Notes: generated from the sequence alone by a model not told the origin. A DNA stretch of 64,000 nucleotides from Devosia sp. Root685 (GCF_001427875.1 NZ_LMHK01000002.1:1299436-1363435), one strand, 5' to 3'. Shown: positions 35,764-45,945, counted from the first letter of the stretch. Translations and numbers: made by a program.

Positions 35764-38420
35764 GGTATCTCCGCCAGCGGCAGACGCAGGGTAAAGCGCG
35801 TGCCGCGCTTGCGGGTCGCGGGGCTGGTCGCCTTGATCGTCCCGCCCATGGCGGCCATCAGGCCCCGGGCGATGGAAAGCCCGAGCCCGGTGCCGGCCGG
35901 ACGACCGTCACCCTTGGCCCGACGGTAGAACTTGTCGAAAATTTTCTCGAGGTCTGCCTCGGGAATGCCCTTGCCCTGGTCTGTCACCGAGATAGAGGCG
36001 ATATTGCCATCTTCGGCGCGAGCAAAGATAGCGACTGGCTGGTCTGAACCGCCATATTTTCGGGCATTATCGAGCAGATTGAACAGGACCTGTTCGAGCA
36101 ATGCCCGATCGCCCATCGCCCTGGGAAGGGCCGGCGCGATCGACAGGTCGATCTCGAGTTCGGGATATAATTTTCGGGCTCGGGCCGCACTGGCATCGAT
36201 GATGGCGACAAGGTCGATCGGCTCGCGCCTGGCCTTCATCATGCCCGCTTCGATGCGGGTCATGTCGAAGAGATTGGCAACAAAGCGATTGAGCCGGCCG
36301 GACTCCTCCTCGATGGACAGCAGCAAGTCTGCCCGGCTCGCCGCCGACATCTTGTCTCCCAGCTGGCGCAGGCTGGTGACGGCGCCGGTGATGGACGCCA
36401 GGGGTGTACGCAGGTCATGCGATAGCGAGGACAGCAAGGCGGCCTGCACTTTTTCGCCCTCTCTGGTCAGCGAGGCCAGCGCACTTTCCCGGTTGAGCCG
36501 GGCGCGGTCCATGGCGATAGCGGCCTGATCGAGCAGGGCCACCCATGTCCGCTCCTCATCGGGCGCCAGCGCCACGTCACCCGGACCCATGGCGAGACCA
36601 GCCACCCCCAGCAAACGCTGCGCCGAGATGACCGGCCGGAAGAGGTAGCGCACCTGCGGCAGGGTACCGGTAAGGAACCCGGCCGGTTCCTTCTTGTCGA
36701 AGGCCCAGCGGGCTGCGGTCAGTCCGGTATCATCCAGCGTCTGGTCGGGCGGCCAGGCTGCAGCAAGGGAGAGGTCACCTCTCTCATCGGGCACCAGCAT
36801 CACCGCAGCACGGCCCAGGCTGGCATGGAGATGGCTGGCAATGGCGTCGAGCACGCTGTCCTGCCCATGGGCACCCGAGAGCTTGCGGGAAAACTCGAGC
36901 AAAGACTGGCTTTGGCGCGCCTGGCTGCGCGCCAGCTCAACCTGTTCGCGCAGCCGCGCGGCGAGCTGGCCGGCCGCCAGGGCCACGGCGATAAAAATGA
37001 CCAGCGACAGCACTTCTTGCGGCTGCGCTACGCTCAGTTCTCCGGTCGGTTCGATGAAGAAGAGGTTATAGGCGAGAAAGGACAGGATTGCCGCGAGCAG
37101 GGCTGACAAACGGCCGGCAATAACGGCGGAAAGCAGCACTGCGGCCAGATAGAGCATGGACAGGTTCTGCAACGCGATCAGCGCGTTGATGCCGAGCCCG
37201 AACAGCGTTGTTGCCCCGACCGAGACCAGCGGCAGGCCCAGTGTCAGCGCCCATTCCGGCAGGGTGAGCCGCCGTCGCGGCGTCCGCTTGGTCAAGGCCG
37301 CTTCGCCGGGCACGACATGGACCCCGATGTCGCCGGCCTGCTGCAGGATGGCGTCGGGCAGCGAGCGGCGGAACCAGTGCGTACCGGCCGGCCGGCCGAT
37401 GACGATCTGGGTGATGTGTTCGCGTCGGGCGATGCGCTTGATCGTCTCGACAAAATCGCGCGCCGTTTCGCGACGCGTTTCGGCGCCCAGCCGCTCGGCC
37501 AGACGGAGCGTTTCGTCCAGCCGTTTGGCATCGACAGGCTCGGGCAGCGGCGTACCGGGGCGCGTCAGCGACACGACCAGCCAGCGGGCATTGAGGCCCG
37601 ATGCCAATCGGCTGGCGACACGCACCACCTTCTCCGACATCTGGTCCGGGCCAACGCAAACCAGCAGCCGTTCGCCGGTGGCCCAGGGCCCTTCAACGGC
37701 GCTCTGGCGCAGGAAATCGACCATCTGATCGTCCACCCGGTCGGCGGCGCGGCGCAGCGCCAGTTCGCGCAGGGCCGTCAGCGTGGCGGGTTTGAAAAAG
37801 CCATCGAGCGCCCGCTGCGCATTGTCGGGCAGATAGACTTTGCCGGCATGGAGACGCTCGATGAGCTCGGCGGGCGGAATATCAACGAGGATCACTTCGT
37901 CGGCCGTCTTGAGCACGATATCGGGCACCGTCTCGCGCACCGGAATGCCGGCAATGCGGGCAATGAGGTCGGAGAGGCTTTCGAGGTGCTGGATATTGAG
38001 CGCGGTCCACACATCGATCCCGGCGCCGATCAACTCGGCGATATCCTGGTGGCGCTTGGGGTGGCGCGACCCTAGGGCATTGGTGTGAGCCAGTTCATCG
38101 ACGATCAGCAGAGCAGGGTGACGCGTGAGCGCGGCGTCGAGATCGAATTCGCCATAGGCGCCGCCCGCATTCTGGCGCGGCAGCGTCTCGATACCTTCGG
38201 CGAGGCGGGTCGTGTCGCTGCGCCCGTGCGTCTCGACGAGGCCGATCACGACGTCGATCCCATTGGCCTTGAGGCCCCGGGCGCGCTCGAGCATGGCATA
38301 GGTCTTCCCCACCCCGGGGGCCGCACCCAGAAAGACGGTCAGCTTGCCGCGACCTTCGCGCGCGGCAAGCTGCAACAGGGCGGTTGGATCCGGCCTCTGG
38401 TCTTGTGTCTGGCGTACCAT
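35760..38420 (-). CDS. kdpD: KDP sensor histidine kinase
   Basis: An 886-residue sensor. The N-terminal KdpD domain has Walker A FLGAAPGVGKTYAM (residues 30-43), then a USP-like domain (about 230-360), four membrane helices of DUF4118 (about 390-480), a GAF-like region, and a kinase core with phospho-His in SLSHDLRTPLASI, an N box (LFNLLDNARKYG) and a G box (GTGLGLSIARG). It senses potassium and controls KdpE. The ATG at 38418-38420 is used; a longer frame upstream overlaps kdpC. Confidence 0.95.
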   Translation of the reverse strand: MVRQTQDQRPDPTALLQLAAREGRGKLTVFLGAAPGVGKTYAMLERARGLKANGIDVVIGLVETHGRSDTTRLAEGIETLPRQNAGGAYGEFDLDAALTRHPALLIVDELAHTNALGSRHPKRHQDIAELIGAGIDVWTALNIQHLESLSDLIARIAGIPVRETVPDIVLKTADEVILVDIPPAELIERLHAGKVYLPDNAQRALDGFFKPATLTALRELALRRAADRVDDQMVDFLRQSAVEGPWATGERLLVCVGPDQMSEKVVRVASRLASGLNARWLVVSLTRPGTPLPEPVDAKRLDETLRLAERLGAETRRETARDFVETIKRIARREHITQIVIGRPAGTHWFRRSLPDAILQQAGDIGVHVVPGEAALTKRTPRRRLTLPEWALTLGLPLVSVGATTLFGLGINALIALQNLSMLYLAAVLLSAVIAGRLSALLAAILSFLAYNLFFIEPTGELSVAQPQEVLSLVIFIAVALAAGQLAARLREQVELARSQARQSQSLLEFSRKLSGAHGQDSVLDAIASHLHASLGRAAVMLVPDERGDLSLAAAWPPDQTLDDTGLTAARWAFDKKEPAGFLTGTLPQVRYLFRPVISAQRLLGVAGLAMGPGDVALAPDEERTWVALLDQAAIAMDRARLNRESALASLTREGEKVQAALLSSLSHDLRTPLASITGAVTSLRQLGDKMSAASRADLLLSIEEESGRLNRFVANLFDMTRIEAGMMKARREPIDLVAIIDASAARARKLYPELEIDLSIAPALPRAMGDRALLEQVLFNLLDNARKYGGSDQPVAIFARAEDGNIASISVTDQGKGIPEADLEKIFDKFYRRAKGDGRPAGTGLGLSIARGLMAAMGGTIKATSPATRKRGTRFTLRLPLAEIP

Positions 38421-38421
38421 C

Positions 38422-38991
38422 TCAGTTTCCAGTGGGCGCAGCCTGGTCCAGCGCCAGGTTGAGACGCAGCACATTGACGCGCGGTTGCCCGAATATACCC
38501 AAGAGGGGCTGTTCCGTCACATCCGCAAGTATCGCATCGACAAGGGCAGGCGCGACGCCCCGCGCGGCAGCAATGCGCGCAACCTGCAACGCGGCATTTT
38601 GCGGCGTGATGTGCGGATCAAGCCCCGAGGCGGAAGTGGTAACGGCGTCGGCAGGAACCGGCGCCGCAGCGCCGAGCGAGGCGACGGCCCCCGAGACCCG
38701 CTCGATCAGTCGCGCATCGGTTGGGCCATAATTGGAGCCGCTTGAGCCAGCAGCATTATAAGGATCGGGCACGGTCGCCGATGGCCGTGGCCAGAAATAG
38801 CCTGGCTGGCTGAAATTCTGACCGATCAGGTCCGAGCCGATCAGTTGTCCATCTATTTCGATGCGGCTGCCATTGGCCTGGACGGGGAAGGCTGCCTGCG
38901 CCACAGCGGTGATGGCAAGCGGATAACCGAGCCCGGTGAGGGCCGAGAGCAGAACGGTAAGAACGATGGCCGGGCGGAATTGGTCGAGCAT
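38422..38991 (-). CDS. kdpC: Potassium-transporting ATPase subunit C
   Basis: A 189-residue single-pass inner-membrane protein. The N-terminal helix is PAIVLTVLLSALTGLGYPLAITAVAQ; the periplasmic domain contains GSNYGPTDARLIERV and the C-terminal VNVLRLNLALDQ. It stabilises the KdpA-KdpB complex. It lies 12 bp after kdpB and 1 bp before kdpD, so kdpFABCDE forms one tightly packed unit. Confidence 0.96.
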   Translation of the reverse strand: MLDQFRPAIVLTVLLSALTGLGYPLAITAVAQAAFPVQANGSRIEIDGQLIGSDLIGQNFSQPGYFWPRPSATVPDPYNAAGSSGSNYGPTDARLIERVSGAVASLGAAAPVPADAVTTSASGLDPHITPQNAALQVARIAAARGVAPALVDAILADVTEQPLLGIFGQPRVNVLRLNLALDQAAPTGN

Positions 38992-39003
38992 GATTGCGGC
39001 CTC

Positions 39004-41055
39004 CTAGAGAATGCCGAGGGCGGTGACGGCCAAGTCCACCAGCTTGATGCCGATGAAGGGCGCGACGAGCCCGCCGAGGCCATAGACGAGCAGGTTGCGG
39101 CCGAGCAAAGCGGCGGCGCCGACCGGGCGATATTTCACGCCGCGCAAAGCCAGCGGGATCAGCGCGACGATGATCAACGCATTGAAGATGACCGCCGAGA
39201 GGATCGCCGACTGCGGTGAGTGGAGGCCCATGATGTTGAGCGCCCCCAGTTCCGGATAGGTTGAGAGGAACAGCGCCGGGATGATGGCGAAATATTTCGC
39301 CACGTCATTGGCAATCGAGAAGGTGGTGAGAGCGCCGCGTGTCATCAGGATCTGCTTGCCGATCTCGACGATCTCGATGAGTTTTGTCGGGCTGGAGTCG
39401 AGATCGACCATATTGCCCGCCTCGCGTGCCGCCTGGGTGCCCGACTGCATGGCGACGCCGACATCGGCCTGGGCCAAAGCGGGCGCGTCATTGGTGCCGT
39501 CGCCGCACATGGCGATCAGCCGGCCGCCGGTCTGCTCCTTGCGGATATAGTCGAGCTTCTGCTCGGGGGTGGCTTCGGCGATGAAATCGTCGACACCGGC
39601 TTCTGAGGCAATGGCGGCGGCGGTAATCGGATTGTCGCCGGTGACCATGACCGTGCGGATGCCCATGGCGCGGAGAGCAGCGAAACGCTCCTTGATGCCG
39701 GGCTTGACCACGTCCTTGAGATGGACGACGCCGAGCAGGCGCTCGCCTTCGGCCACCGCCAGCGGCGTGCCGCCCGAGCGGGCAATGGCGTCGACGGCCT
39801 GGTTGAATTCAGGACCGGCCTGGGCCTTGTCGAGACCGACGAACTTCAGCACTGCATTGACGGCGCCCTTGCGGATATGGCGATCCCCGATATCGATGCC
39901 CGAAATGCGGGTCTGGGCCGAGAAGGCAATAGGGACCGCGCCCTTGCCTGCCAGATCGGGTTCGGTCAGGCCGAAATCGGCGTTGGCCAGCGCCACGATG
40001 GAACGGCCCTCGGCGGTTTCGTCGGCGAGGCTGGCCAGCAATACGGCCTCTGCCAGATATGTCTCGCTGACATCGGCGACCGGCAGAAACTCGGACGCCA
40101 TGCGATTGCCGAAGGTGATGGTGCCGGTCTTGTCGAGCAACAGCGTATCGACGTCGCCGGCCGCCTCGACGGCCCGGCCGGAGGTGGCAATAACGTTGAA
40201 GCGGATCAGCCGGTCCATGCCGGCAATGCCGATAGCCGAAAGCAGCCCGCCAATGGTGGTGGGGATCAGCGTCACCAAGAGGGCAGCCAGCACGGCGACC
40301 GACAGGTCGGTGCCGGAATAGGCCGCAAGGCCATAGAGCGTCACCACGGCGATCAGGAAGACGAGGGTCAGCCCCGACAGCAAAATCGACAGCGCGATCT
40401 CGTTGGGGGTCTTCTGCCGCTTGGCGCCTTCGATCAGCGCGATCATGCGATCGATGAAGGTTTCGCCGGGCTTGGTGGTAATGCGCACCTTGAGCCAGTC
40501 CGAGATCACCTCGGTGCCGCCGGTCACCGCCGAGCGGTCGCCGCCGGCCTCGCGGATGACGGGGGCGGATTCGCCAGTGATGGCGCTTTCATTGACCGAG
40601 GCGACGCCCTCGATGACCTCGCCATCGCCGGGCATCAGGTCGTTGACCTCGACGAGGACAATGTCGCCGACCTTGAGCATGGTGGCGGAAATCACCTCGC
40701 TGGCGCGATTGTCCTTCTGGTCGGGGAACAGCAGCTTCTTGGCAAAGAGGTCCGATTTACCACGTTTGAGGCTCTCCGCCTGCGCCTTGCCACGGCCTTC
40801 GGCGACGGATTCGGCGAAGGTGGCGAACACTACGGTAAACCAGAGCCAGAGCGCGATCTGTCCGGAGAAGGCCGCGTCGATGCCAGCAGTCAGGTCCTCT
40901 ACGAACAGCACCGTGACAAGCACGGCGACGATCTCGGTGACAAAGATCACCGGATTGCGGATGAGCTGGCGCGGATCGAGCTTGATGACGGCACCGCGCA
41001 GCGCCGGCACGAGAATGGCCGGATCCAGCATGGAGATGGATTTTGTGGTGGACAT
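39004..41055 (-). CDS. kdpB: Potassium-transporting ATPase subunit B (P-type ATPase)
   Basis: A 683-residue P-type ATPase. The phosphorylation site is [18 protein letters not shown], the TGES-like motif is [15 protein letters not shown], and the hinge motif is [19 protein letters not shown]. It hydrolyses ATP to drive potassium uptake through KdpA. A full set of membrane helices is present. Confidence 0.97.
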   Translation of the reverse strand: MSTTKSISMLDPAILVPALRGAVIKLDPRQLIRNPVIFVTEIVAVLVTVLFVEDLTAGIDAAFSGQIALWLWFTVVFATFAESVAEGRGKAQAESLKRGKSDLFAKKLLFPDQKDNRASEVISATMLKVGDIVLVEVNDLMPGDGEVIEGVASVNESAITGESAPVIREAGGDRSAVTGGTEVISDWLKVRITTKPGETFIDRMIALIEGAKRQKTPNEIALSILLSGLTLVFLIAVVTLYGLAAYSGTDLSVAVLAALLVTLIPTTIGGLLSAIGIAGMDRLIRFNVIATSGRAVEAAGDVDTLLLDKTGTITFGNRMASEFLPVADVSETYLAEAVLLASLADETAEGRSIVALANADFGLTEPDLAGKGAVPIAFSAQTRISGIDIGDRHIRKGAVNAVLKFVGLDKAQAGPEFNQAVDAIARSGGTPLAVAEGERLLGVVHLKDVVKPGIKERFAALRAMGIRTVMVTGDNPITAAAIASEAGVDDFIAEATPEQKLDYIRKEQTGGRLIAMCGDGTNDAPALAQADVGVAMQSGTQAAREAGNMVDLDSSPTKLIEIVEIGKQILMTRGALTTFSIANDVAKYFAIIPALFLSTYPELGALNIMGLHSPQSAILSAVIFNALIIVALIPLALRGVKYRPVGAAALLGRNLLVYGLGGLVAPFIGIKLVDLAVTALGIL

Positions 41056-41064
41056 GATGGTTCC

Positions 41065-42774
41065 TTAAAAGCTCTGGCCGGCGAGCATGACGAAGTGCTC
41101 GACCACGGGCCCAAGAGCCAGGGCGGGGAAGAATTGCAGCCCACCCAGGATGAGAATGATGCCGATGAGCAGGCCGGCGAACAGCGGCCGGTCGGTCGGA
41201 AAGGTGCCCGAGGATGGGGCAATGCGCGGCTTCTTCACCAGGGCGCCGGCAATGGCCAGCACTGGCACGATATAGGCAAAGCGCCCCAGCAGCATGGCGA
41301 TACCAAGCGTGCAATTGTACCAGAGCGTATTGGCGGTGAGGCCGCCAAAGGCCGAGCCGTTGTTCCCGGCGGCGGAGGTATAGGCGTAGAGGATTTCGCT
41401 CAGGCCATGCGGGCCCGGGGTCAGGATCGAGCTGGTGCCGAATTCGGCGACGGCCGAGACAGAGGTGAAACCGAGGATGGTCAGCGGCAGGATGAGGACG
41501 GCCAGCATGGCCAGCTTCATCTCCCGCGCCTCGATCTTCTTGCCGAGAAATTCCGGGGTACGGCCCACCATCAGACCGGCCACGAAAACGGCGAGAATGG
41601 CGAAGACGACGAGGCCGTAGAGCCCCGAACCGACGCCGCCGGGCAGCACTTCGCCCAGCTGCATCAGGAACATCGGCACCAGCCCGCCGAGCGGGGTGAG
41701 CGAGGAATGCATGGCATTGACGCCGCCATTGGAGAGCCCCGTGGTCACCGCCGCGTAGAGCGCGCTCATGGCTTGGCCGAAGCGGACCTCCTTGCCTTCC
41801 ATATTGCCCATGGATGGATCGACCCCGACGGCGCTCAGCAGCGGATTGCCATAGGTTTCGGCCCAGTAAATGGCGCCGGTGCCGATGACCAGCAGGATGA
41901 CCGTCACCGAAATCAGCGCCCAGCCCTGACGGCGGCTGCCGACCATCTGGCCAAAGGCATAGACCAATGCCGCCGAGATCGAGAGCATGGCGACAATGTT
42001 GAGATAATTGCTGAACGCCGTCGGGTTTTCGAACGGATGGGCGGCATTGACGTTGAAGAAGCCGCCACCATTGGTGCCGAGCTGTTTGATGGCCTCCTGG
42101 CTGGCAACCGGACCTGAAGCGATGGTCTGCTGCGCCCCTTCGAGCGTGGTTGCGACAAAGTTCGCATCAAGGCTCTGCGGCAGGCCGAGAGCGACGAAAA
42201 CCAGCGCCACCACTATCGCCAGGGGCAGCAGCACATAGAGCGTGGCACGGGTGAGATCGACCCAGAAATTGCCGATCGCGCTGCCCCCCGAGCGCATGAA
42301 GGCGCGGGTCAACGCCATGGCGACGGCGATCCCGGTGGCAGCCGAAACGAAGTTCTGCACCGTGAGCCCGAGCATTTGGCTGAGATGGCTCATGGTGGTC
42401 TCTCCACCAAAGCTCTGCCAGTTGGTATTGGTCACAAAGCTCGCCGCCGTGTTGAAGGCGAGATCGGGCGGGAGGGCGGGAAAACCCTGCGGATTGAGCG
42501 GCAGGACGTTCTGGAGGCGCAAGATAGCGTAGAGCGCCAGGAAGCCGAGCAGGCTGAACATCAGCATGCTGCCGGCATAGCCCAGCCAGTTCTGCTCCTT
42601 GCCGGCCCGAACGCCCGCCAGTGCTAGAAAGCCGCGTTCGACGGGGTCGACCACGGGAAAGAGAAAAGTTCTCTCGCCGGTAAAGACACGGGCCAGGTAA
42701 AGGCCGAGCGGCTTTGCCAGCAACAGGACCGCGACCAGCACGAAGCCGATTTGCAGCCAGCCGAAAAAGGTCAT
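41065..42774 (-). CDS. kdpA: Potassium-transporting ATPase subunit A
   Basis: A 569-residue polytopic protein of the SKT superfamily with about ten membrane helices. It has the selectivity-filter-like segments [52 protein letters not shown] and [12 protein letters not shown]. It forms the potassium channel-like pore. It lies between kdpF and kdpB. Confidence 0.97.
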   Translation of the reverse strand: MTFFGWLQIGFVLVAVLLLAKPLGLYLARVFTGERTFLFPVVDPVERGFLALAGVRAGKEQNWLGYAGSMLMFSLLGFLALYAILRLQNVLPLNPQGFPALPPDLAFNTAASFVTNTNWQSFGGETTMSHLSQMLGLTVQNFVSAATGIAVAMALTRAFMRSGGSAIGNFWVDLTRATLYVLLPLAIVVALVFVALGLPQSLDANFVATTLEGAQQTIASGPVASQEAIKQLGTNGGGFFNVNAAHPFENPTAFSNYLNIVAMLSISAALVYAFGQMVGSRRQGWALISVTVILLVIGTGAIYWAETYGNPLLSAVGVDPSMGNMEGKEVRFGQAMSALYAAVTTGLSNGGVNAMHSSLTPLGGLVPMFLMQLGEVLPGGVGSGLYGLVVFAILAVFVAGLMVGRTPEFLGKKIEAREMKLAMLAVLILPLTILGFTSVSAVAEFGTSSILTPGPHGLSEILYAYTSAAGNNGSAFGGLTANTLWYNCTLGIAMLLGRFAYIVPVLAIAGALVKKPRIAPSSGTFPTDRPLFAGLLIGIILILGGLQFFPALALGPVVEHFVMLAGQSF

Positions 42775-42791
42775 GATGGGCTCCGGAAAGG

Positions 42792-42872
42792 TCAGAACCG
42801 CTCAGGCGCCAGCAGCGTCACCAGGAGGTAAACGGCCAATGCCAGGGCGATGAGGAAGGAAATGATGAGCAT
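42792..42872 (-). CDS. kdpF: KdpF small membrane subunit
   Basis: A 26-residue single-helix protein (begins [16 protein letters not shown], ends VTLLAPERF). The terminal PERF is the KdpF hallmark. It stabilises the Kdp complex in the lipid bilayer. It starts at the ATG complement of 42870-42872, 17 bp before kdpA. Confidence 0.9.
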   Translation of the reverse strand: MLIISFLIALALAVYLLVTLLAPERF

Positions 42873-42880
42873 GGCAGCGC

Positions 42881-42964
42881 TCACAGCCGGTCAAGGGCAG
42901 CGGCATATAGCGCCAGGGCCATCAGCGCGCCGGCGCCAAGAGCGATAAAGGCAAGGTCGAGCAT
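42881..42964 (-). CDS. 27-codon membrane peptide upstream of kdpF
   Basis: An open frame starting at the ATG complement of 42962-42964: MLDLAFIALGAGALMALALY then seven more residues ending in DRL. One hydrophobic helix with a charged Asp-Arg end. Its stop codon lies 8 bp before the kdpF start. A 5-bp hairpin followed by TTTT directly precedes its ATG. I recall similar small frames ahead of kdpF in other alphaproteobacteria, but no function is known to me. It could be an extra subunit or a leader peptide. Confidence 0.55.
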   Translation of the reverse strand: MLDLAFIALGAGALMALALYAAALDRL

Positions 42965-43040
42965 GAAAAGCCTCTTGTTTTGAGGCTCATGGATTGGACC
43001 CACCCTCCATCAAATTGCCATATGGATTAGTGGCCCTGCG

Positions 43041-43057
43041 CATAAGGATTTCATAAA
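43041..43057 (-). promoter_or_regulatory. Possible KdpE box (direct repeat)
   Basis: Read leftward, TTTATGAAATCCTTATG contains TTATG twice with an 11-bp period, the spacing used by OmpR-family dimers. It lies 77 bp upstream of the small frame that precedes kdpF, in a locally AT-richer stretch. It is a motif-shape inference only. Confidence 0.35.
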
Positions 43058-43173
43058 GCCGCGGACCTGGAAGCCGCATGAACCGAGATGACTTCCGCAT
43101 GGCTGCAAACGGTCTAGACAAGCCATTCCAACTAATTTATTACCATCTGGTCGGAAATAAATGGACTACGAAT

Positions 43174-43746
43174 GTGGGACGTAAGCGCGTTATTGACCAG
43201 CAGGCAATCCTCGATGCCGGTGAGGCGGTCGTCGCCAGATTGGGTGCGGCCAACCTGACATTGGATAGCGTGGCGGCCGAGGCCGGCATTAGCAAGGCCA
43301 GCGTCATCTACGACTTCAAGACCAAGCAGGCCCTGATCGAGGCAATCGTGGAGAGAGCTTTCCGGCGGGACCGCGAGCATCATGCGGCGGCCGAGGCCGA
43401 TCTGACGTCTTCTGACAGTCTCGCCATCCGCGGTCGCATAAAAGTGGCATCCGAACCGCCGCCAGAAGAGTTCAAGCCTGTAGCCCTCAACCTCAGCATG
43501 GCCCTGACGCTCGACCCCGAACTGCGTTCGCATATGCAAAAAAGCCAGGCCGAAACGATCAGCCGGATCCTTGGGACAGCATCGTCCCCACGCGGCGCCC
43601 TTCTCGCCTATCTGGCCGTAGAGGGGCTGAAATTCCTTGAATATCTGGATTTCCATCATTTCGACCCAATCGATCGATCGCGGATAATCCGTGAGATCGA
43701 TTGGCTGGTGACCGCAACTCCGCCGGACGAGAAGCCCGGCAGCTAG
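43174..43746 (+). CDS. TetR-family transcriptional regulator
   Basis: A TetR-type regulator of 190 residues from the GTG at 43174, beginning VGRKRVIDQQAILDAGEAVV. The helix-turn-helix is LTLDSVAAEAGISKASVIYDFKTKQALIEAIVERAF. The C-terminal ligand domain is helical. An ATG at 43078 in the same frame would add 32 residues, but that stretch reads like AT-rich promoter DNA and does not resemble the family. It lies 21 bp upstream of the epimerase gene, so the two are probably one operon and the regulator controls it. Confidence 0.82.
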   Translation: MGRKRVIDQQAILDAGEAVVARLGAANLTLDSVAAEAGISKASVIYDFKTKQALIEAIVERAFRRDREHHAAAEADLTSSDSLAIRGRIKVASEPPPEEFKPVALNLSMALTLDPELRSHMQKSQAETISRILGTASSPRGALLAYLAVEGLKFLEYLDFHHFDPIDRSRIIREIDWLVTATPPDEKPGS

Positions 43747-43767
43747 CACGCAAAAACGGAAACGATC

Positions 43768-44808
43768 ATGAATCAACCAAACGACGCAGCCAGCGCTGCG
43801 GCGACCGACGCCGCTTGGCCAAACGCCAGAATTTTTATCACGGGTGGCAGTGGCTATGTTGGTCGCAATTTGATCCGCCACTTTGTCGGCAGGGGTGTTC
43901 CCGTGAGGGCTTTGGCGCGATCGGTTAAGTCGGAAAGGGTGGTTGCCGAACTTGGCGCGTCTCCCTTTTCCGGTGACCTCCTGAGCGCCGATCTGGTGCG
44001 CGGCATGGAAGGGTGTAACCTCATGATCCATGCTGCTGCCGATACCGATCATGGCCCGGGCACAGCGAGCCAGCAGCGTGTCAATGAGGAGGGCACCGAG
44101 GCGGTGTTTGCGGCAGCGCGGGCAGCGGGCATTCAACGGGCGATTTTGCTCAGCACTGAATCCGTCCTGGCCGATGGGCGCCCCATCATTCATGTCGACG
44201 AGAGCCATCCTTTGCCGCGTCGATTTGCCGGATCCTATTCTCGCAGCAAGGCGGCCGCCGAGCGCTGCGCCCTGTCCTGCAATGGTGGTGGCATGGAGGT
44301 CATCGCGGTCCGGCCCCGCTTCGTCTGGGGGCGTGACGACACAACTGCCTTGCCAAATCTGCTCTCCGCGGTTCAATCGGGTCAGTTCGCCTGGATCAGC
44401 GGCGGCGACTATCTGACGAGCACCATCCACATCGCCAATCTCTGCCACGGTATCGAGCTGGCGATTGCCAGGGGCAAAGGCGGAGATATCTATTTCCTTG
44501 GCGACAATGAGCCCATCCGCTTCCGCGATTTCGTCACCGCGCTATTGGCAACACAGGGCATAAAGCCACCAGACAAATCGCTACCGCGGGTAATGCTTCG
44601 GCTCATTGCCGGAGTCGGCGATCGGCTTCATAAGGTTTCCGGCGGCAAGATAACTGCGCCGCTGACCTTACAGTCCTTCGCCACTTCAGCGGTGACGATA
44701 ACGCTCAATATCGACAAGGCGCGACGCGAACTCGGCTATGAGCCGATCATGACGCGAGAAGCAGGGCTGGCTGAAATGGCCGCGGAGAACCGAAACGCTT
44801 CACGCTGA
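43768..44808 (+). CDS. NAD(P)-dependent epimerase/dehydratase (extended SDR)
   Basis: A 346-residue Rossmann-fold protein. The dinucleotide site is ITGGSGYVGRNL (residues 24-35), the catalytic pair is Tyr and Lys in YSRSK, and the active-site Ser region is LLSTESVLADG. It resembles 3-beta-hydroxysteroid dehydrogenase-like or dihydroflavonol reductase-like SDRs. The substrate is not readable. It follows the TetR gene directly. An AT-poor stretch and the first GACCCCAT repeat follow it. Confidence 0.85.
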   Translation: MNQPNDAASAAATDAAWPNARIFITGGSGYVGRNLIRHFVGRGVPVRALARSVKSERVVAELGASPFSGDLLSADLVRGMEGCNLMIHAAADTDHGPGTASQQRVNEEGTEAVFAAARAAGIQRAILLSTESVLADGRPIIHVDESHPLPRRFAGSYSRSKAAAERCALSCNGGGMEVIAVRPRFVWGRDDTTALPNLLSAVQSGQFAWISGGDYLTSTIHIANLCHGIELAIARGKGGDIYFLGDNEPIRFRDFVTALLATQGIKPPDKSLPRVMLRLIAGVGDRLHKVSGGKITAPLTLQSFATSAVTITLNIDKARRELGYEPIMTREAGLAEMAAENRNASR

Positions 44809-44955
44809 AGTGGCGAAATGGACCCGCGCAGATCGAGCCCCACAGCGTCCCTCCTGATCTGGCCAACCAGGAGACCGACGCGATGAGGGTCATTGGGAGT
44901 TTTCCCCAATGCCTGTGATGGCCAGATTGGGGCGGCTGTCCAAATGGCCGCACCC

Positions 44956-44974
44956 GACCCCATGACGGTCGTTA
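44956..44974. repeat. GACCCCAT..CGGTC repeat, copy a
   Basis: GACCCCATGACGGTCGTTA, preceded by GGGCGGCTGTCC. It is the first of at least five copies of a right-zone intergenic repeat. The 255-bp gap 44809-45063 holds nothing else I can name apart from a loop-forming CATTGGG...CCCAATG at about 44890. Confidence 0.6.
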
Positions 44975-45063
44975 GGAGGCGTAAGCGTCGGCCCCGAAAC
45001 CGGACGCGACAGGAACGTAAAATCACCATTTTCGCAGTGTGGTTTGACCATAATCAGCCAACA

Positions 45064-45531
45064 TCAGATGGGCAAATAACGCCACAACGATCTTTTTGCC
45101 GGTCCTAGCTTTTGGACGGTATCACTAAGCCCCACGGGCGCGGAGCCAAGGAAGCCATCAATTGTCAGTTCTCGGCCGTTGCAGCGCACATGACCTGAGT
45201 TGAATTTCGGCAATGCGTGGATACCGCGGATGACGATGTTCGTCCTGTCGCTGAATACCCACGTCGCAGATTCAATCTCCACTGCGATCTTGCCCTGCAA
45301 TGGATCTACGAGAAGCCGTTGCCCGTCCCAATCCAAGCGCACGTTGCCTGAGGCAAGCGATCGGGTCGCATTCCACAAGGTTCCGCCCGCTAAAAGGGCC
45401 CACGCCGTCAGCGGTATCAACATTATTGGTTCTATGAAGGAGCTAGCAGCCAGAACTGCTCCCATCCCCGCTAGAATGGCTAGCAGCGTTACGCTACGCC
45501 ATTTGCGGCGAGACACTGTGAAATTCCGCAT
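45064..45531 (-). CDS. Hypothetical membrane protein with PH-like domain
   Basis: A 155-residue protein from the ATG complement of 45529-45531 (AGGGGAA just upstream). Two adjacent membrane helices (VTLLAILAGMGAVLAASSFIE and IMLIPLTAWALLAGGTLW) are followed by a soluble domain of alternating short strands (VRLDWDGQRLLVDPLQGKIAVEIESATW). The layout is similar to bacterial PH-domain membrane proteins, but I do not recognise a named family. An in-frame extension to 45609 is possible. Confidence 0.55.
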   Translation of the reverse strand: MRNFTVSRRKWRSVTLLAILAGMGAVLAASSFIEPIMLIPLTAWALLAGGTLWNATRSLASGNVRLDWDGQRLLVDPLQGKIAVEIESATWVFSDRTNIVIRGIHALPKFNSGHVRCNGRELTIDGFLGSAPVGLSDTVQKLGPAKRSLWRYLPI

Positions 45532-45624
45532 TTCCCCTGCGTCGCATTCCCAAATGGGGCTGTGTCGTACGCGGAGTAATAACGGGCTGCTGCGTAGTGA
45601 GCGAGCCATCGATGTGAACTTGGT

Positions 45625-45876
45625 TTACAGGAAAAGTGAGGGCAGCTTCATGTTGCGCTTACCTGAAACTTGCCAGTCCCCTTCCCACCCATTTGGCGAT
45701 GGCGATGTTTGTTCGTCTCTTCCAAAGGGCGGTCTACGATCGATCAACCTCATCGTAGCGGTTACGATTTTCGTCGATCCCGTCGAGATGGTGACTGCCC
45801 ACATGGCAAGTTGTCGAACTGGTTCGGAAAGCTCACGTCCGAGGTCGGTTAGCGCATATTCGACTGTGGAGCATGC
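45625..45876 (-). pseudogene. Remnant of an HxlR-family regulator (C-terminal part)
   Basis: Read leftward from about 45876, the frame gives STVEYALTDLGRELSEPVRQ then LAMWAVTISTG, which matches the C-terminal half of HxlR regulators (compare VEYELTEFGQSL at the intact gene 50791-51150). There is no start codon and no helix-turn-helix upstream; the frame ends at TAA 45625-45627. It is the tail of a truncated gene beside a two-component locus, and signals past rearrangement. Confidence 0.6.
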
Positions 45877-45945
45877 TAATTCAGCGCTCGCAACCCTGCG
45901 GCAATGTTGTCTGGTAGGGCTTTGTCGATAGCCAAGGAGATCGGC

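Noticed and set aside
39721-42117. Plus-strand open frame of 798 codons across kdpB and kdpA
   Set aside because: Antisense to two complete, certain Kdp genes; the product is a charged low-complexity string with no family likeness.
43078-43173. N-terminal extension of the TetR regulator from an ATG at 43078
   Set aside because: The added 32 residues do not resemble TetR arms and cover AT-rich DNA that looks like the promoter; the GTG at 43174 gives the family length.
44888-44912. CATTGGG...CCCAATG inverted repeat as a terminator of the epimerase gene
   Set aside because: The stem is followed by CCTGTGATGG, not by T residues, and it lies about 80 bp after the stop; the evidence is too weak.
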